64,000 nucleotides of DNA from Antedon mediterranea (taxonomy: Eukaryota > Echinodermata > Crinoidea > Comatulida > Antedonidae). Position 1 is the stretch's first letter; each line of letters begins with the position of its first letter. The stretch covers positions 997,001-1,061,000 of the forward strand of contig NC_092677.1 of NCBI RefSeq assembly GCF_964355755.1, in the 5' to 3' direction. Under the pieces are notes generated by a model, which saw nothing but the letters and a program-made list of their open reading frames with translations, did not search any database and was not told the DNA's origin. This document shows, in pieces, positions 51,516-64,000 of the stretch. The position numbers and the translations under genes were made by a program.

Positions 51516-51617
51516 ACTTACATGTCAGACCATGAAGATAACAGCATTTATGTCTTATGTGAGTTTACTTACATGTCAGACCATGAAGATAACAGCATTT
51601 ATGTCTTATGTGAGTTT
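51516..51617. repeat. Perfect 51-base tandem duplication
   Basis: ACTTACATGTCAGACCATGA ... TTATGTGAGTTT occurs twice with no change. It lies between the convergent genes E and F. Confidence 0.9.
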
Positions 51618-52245
51618 TAAACAAAATTATAAGCATGCACTAGATAAAAAAACAAAGCAAAGGAGATATAGTTATATAACAAAGAACATTATGTTATTGA
51701 TACAAAACATAGGCTAAGATATAAAATGTAACATTGTAAATTCTAATCATTAATTCGTATTGTATAATTTTTAATTTCTATATAATATATTTTGTTGATA
51801 ATATCTACCAAATGTATTAACTATAATGTCAGTCATTATACCATAGTGTAAAAATTAAATTTGTATGTACAAATTTAATCGAAATACCGAAAACTAACCT
51901 ACTAAAATTACGCTAACATTAATGTTACATTGTCATTATTGTTTAATGACCGTATATTTATATATGACTTTACTAATTATGATCATTTGTACATCAAAAC
52001 ATTATACTTTGTGACAACTCTATTACAATAATTATGAATTCCTGTCCATTTTGTATACTCATAAAATGTCATGTGTTGGAATTTACTTTAATTTTACATT
52101 TTAATTTCAAACTGAGTTAATGAAATTGAAATCCAATCTAAAAAATAGAAATAATAAATTCCATCTAGAGAAGGGAGCCCTCATTCAGAATGATAAATCC
52201 TTGTGATCTTTCAGGGGTCTGCTAAATATTCTACGAACCCTAGAA
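51618..52245. other. 3' region of gene F, no other gene
   Basis: Non-coding, AT-rich. It would hold the 3' UTR of F on the minus strand. Confidence 0.45.
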
Positions 52246-61343
<9,098 letters not shown>

Positions 61344-61397
61344 CTGTTTCATGTATAAAAAAGTTATGCAAGATGGAATATCCTATCTAATTTGTAG

Positions 61398-63889
61398 TTG
61401 TAAGTGTGTATACTCGAACTAATGTGACAGTGAGTCCTGCTACATTCAATGTTGGTGAAGATGCAACAATGACGTGTACATATACACTTGAACCAGGAGA
61501 TGTGTTAGCTGGGTTAGCATGGTTCAAAGCAAATGGAATTGGAAATCAAGATGGGTCAGTACTTGTATCTACGGGAAGTACAGTCAGTGGTCGATACAGT
61601 TTATCCAGTAATAACCGTGATCTTATCATTACTAATGTTGAAGTCAGTGATGCTGGGAACTACTTGTGTAGAATTACATTGGATGTTACCTTTGCTAATG
61701 TTGAAGATTTTGAAATGATGTCAGTTGATTGTAAATAAACATTCCAACCAAATTACTTAATTATCTCAATATTTATTTTTTAAATAATTTTGATATTGAA
61801 AATGTGTGTAGTTGGTCGCTTTCTTGTAGACGCTTTTATTGTAGAACGTAATTTATTTATTTTTTCTCTGTTCTGGGTTGACCAACTAGCATAGGTGTTT
61901 AGCACCTGTTTGGTCTTTCCGTGCCTCCTTTTCTAATTGATTTGTCTTCTTTGTTTATGTATATGGCAAATTGAATAAATAAATTCATTAAATATTATTT
62001 ACTACATACTCTTACTTAATGAATGTATTAATAAATGTTACCCTATTAATTTAATTTATTATTTATTATAACATTTATTTTATTTTTATGTTTTTTTATA
62101 TCAAAGGTTAAATTATATGATTTCTATTTATTCAAACAATAACCAGCTTGTGCTACTCAACAAAGTTTCTGATGTACATATACTTCAATACTTCAATATA
62201 TAATTCAATAATTTCCCTCATCAAGTTGTTTTTACCAAAAAAAAGAAGAAAAGGTAGATGAAAAAGACCGAATAAATTGGAAGATCAGTAAAACATTTTA
62301 TAGTATGATACAGTACGGTACATTATATCTTATTACAGATATTAATGGTAGTCTTGCAATTGCTGTAAACTCTAATACCACAGCAGAGGATGTTATCATC
62401 ACATGTACTGGTATTGTAGATGGAGACCCAGTTCCTGAACTAAACCTGTATAGAGATAACAATATAATTAAAACACAGAGTACATTACCTCTAACATACA
62501 CAATAGCTACTGTGGCAGAGAATGATGGAGGAATCTATAGATGTGAAGCAAACAATACTGCTGGAACTGTGACAAGTAATACAATACAGTTTCATTACTG
62601 TAAGTGTGTTCAGTTTTGGTAAAGTTAGTTTCCTTTCATGTTGCGTTATTATCTATAAGAATGAGTTATCATGATTTAATTTGAAAAAAAAAACCCTGTC
62701 TTAATGTCATTTAAACAAAATTGTTCTGCAAATGACAACTTCCCCCGGGGAAGACATGACGTGTCTTTGCCCATATTTTCTCATCTTTTTCTAGTTAAAT
62801 AGATTCAATTATTTTATTTTGAACTAATAGCGTTTCACTTCATAGCAGTATAATCAACATATGTTGTTTTAAGGTGTTGATTATACATTGTTTAATGGTC
62901 GCTCCCGAGTATCAATGTTCTTCAGAACGTTAATTCCAAGAGTGCTAGACTAGTACAGTACTAGTATATTAAATATGTCTGTTGCATATTTTATTTGAAC
63001 AAAAATGCAACAATGTTTACATAATTCCTCGTATACGTATGATCATGAATTTATGTCAATTTTTATCTCTTATTCATCTTTGTTAGCAAACTAATTGTAT
63101 TGGTAGGATGTTTAATTACATGAATTAATTCATTTAAAGTGGCTTAGGTTCTATCCTGGCCTAACTTATTTTTATTATTTTATGTTTTTCTGTACGTAGC
63201 TGTTGTGAAAACCACAGTGTTGTTTTTAGTAATTAGTAAAGGATAATTATATCCTTTATTTATTTTGTAGATTTAAACGATATTGTTACAATTAGTTATA
63301 CTTCTAACAATACTACTATCGTAGTCACGTGTTCATGTTCAATTTATGGTAATCCATCTCCTGGTATAAACCTTCACAAAGATGATGATATCATTCTGCA
63401 ACAATCTACATTACCTTTAATATACCCAATAAGCAGTCCAACAGAGAATGATGGAGGATATTACACATGTGAAGCTCATAACACAGCTTTCTCTACAAGA
63501 GTATTAGAATTGTGTAAGTATAAAATACAAACTTTACTTGATAAAGAACGTATCTAAACAGCAAATTCACAATTGATTTAAAATCTCTATCTTTAAAGAG
63601 TCTTGAAAAATTGAAATTCTGAAATAGGCCGATGAAAAAATGGATTTAAAGTTTCACAAATACAAAATTAGTTGACAGAATGAATTAAACAACTGTTTCA
63701 AAGTAAATTTTTGATATAAATGATATATTTTCAGATAAACCAAGATATGAGACAACAGAACCAGGTACTCTTAAACCTGGAGAACAGGGTACGATTACAA
63801 TGGAAATTGTTGAAGCCAACCCTCAAGAGGTGAATTATGTTTGGAGCATCGACGGTGTTGTGGATCCAGATGCAAATTCTGCACCATTC
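61398..63889 (+). pseudogene. Locus G: V-I-I-I IgSF receptor exons, cut by a transposon
   Basis: Exons: V-type 61398-61730 (MTCTYTLEPG, LAWFKAN, DAGNYLCRI), Ig 62339-62599 (VIITCTG ... GIYRCEANN), Ig 63271-63513 (VVTCSCS ... GYYTCEAHN) and the start of a third, 63735-63889 (YVWSIDGVVDPDANSA). All are phase 1-1, and the order and sequence follow gene D most closely. The last exon breaks off at ...GCACCATTC, where D continues with TTCACGTTCAC, and a hAT-like end begins. The V donor is gtaaat, weaker than the gtaagt of the paralogues. No signal-peptide exon is seen upstream on this strand, because gene F's Ig exon is there in the opposite orientation. Later exons may lie beyond the window. Confidence 0.72.
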
Positions 63890-64000
63890 CAGGGGCGCAG
63901 CCAGCAAAGGATTAAAGAGGGGGTCAACCAATATGTGAGTATTTTGCGAGCGAAGCGAGCAACCATGGGCTGGGGGCCAGGGGGCCGCCAAGGGCCCTTG
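63890..64000. mobile_element. hAT-like transposon end inside an Ig exon of locus G
   Basis: The block starts CAGGGGCGCAGCCAGCAAAG, the kind of terminus common in hAT elements, and continues GAGGGGGTCAACC ... GCGAGCGAAGCGAGC. The window ends inside it, so the other end and the 8-base duplication (expected CACCATTC) cannot be checked. Confidence 0.65.

Overview
The window reads as animal nuclear DNA. It is AT-rich, with small phase-consistent exons bounded by GT/AG sites, many non-LTR retrotransposon pieces, foldback DNA transposons and microsatellites. The recurring TAGGCCTA-type octamer and the marine-invertebrate style of the repeats suggest an echinoderm or close relative. That placement is an inference, not a demonstrated identity.

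The main content is a cluster of seven immunoglobulin-superfamily (IgSF) receptor loci, named A to G here. A, B, C, D, E and G are on the + strand and F is on the - strand. The basic plan is: signal-peptide exon, one or two V-type Ig exons, two or three further Ig exons, a short stalk exon in some genes, one transmembrane exon, a tiny basic exon, and a last exon with a tyrosine-rich cytoplasmic tail. Nearly all ectodomain exons are phase 1-1, so they can be duplicated or lost without breaking the frame. B (24.7-31.1 kb), D (39.5-43.5 kb) and E (45.8-50.4 kb) splice into complete open frames of about 422, 502 and 498 codons. F (61.3-52.2 kb, minus) is rebuilt from six exons with consistent phases but lacks its signal-peptide exon. 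C (33.0-36.1 kb) has one in-frame stop. A (4.7-8.9 kb) is dead, with frameshifts, a stop, an 83-base deletion and a TTAA-flanked transposon inside its transmembrane exon. G (61.4-63.9 kb) is cut by a hAT-like element at the window edge.

The tails look like signalling tails. A-D share YxxL/F-x8-SAYVNV and E keeps YDDL-x8-YHSV. F, on the opposite strand, has LYAEL and TQYSSV. These resemble ITAM, ITIM and ITSM motifs, and YVNV is also a Grb2-type SH2 site. A tandem, partly pseudogenised family of V/I-type Ig receptors with such tails recalls innate-immune or allorecognition clusters such as the Hydractinia Alr genes. The analogy is architectural only.

Layout: 0.7-4.3 kb degraded LINE (-); 4.7-11.3 kb locus A and flank, duplicated as 33.0-39.0 kb (locus C); 12.8-13.4 kb tandem repeats; 13.45-15.25 kb 3' part of a Ty3/gypsy element; 15.25-17.34 kb two large inverted-repeat elements; 17.9-21.5 kb LINE pieces and GC-rich tandem repeats; 22-31 kb gene B with a 1.2 kb foldback and a SINE-like composite in its introns; 33-39 kb C; 39-43.5 kb D; 44-46.3 kb repeat debris; 45.8-50.4 kb E; 52.2-61.3 kb F, whose long intron holds microsatellites, a tRNA-like gene, a tRNA-Thr-derived inverted SINE dimer and three hammerhead-ribozyme-like cores; 61.4-64 kb G.
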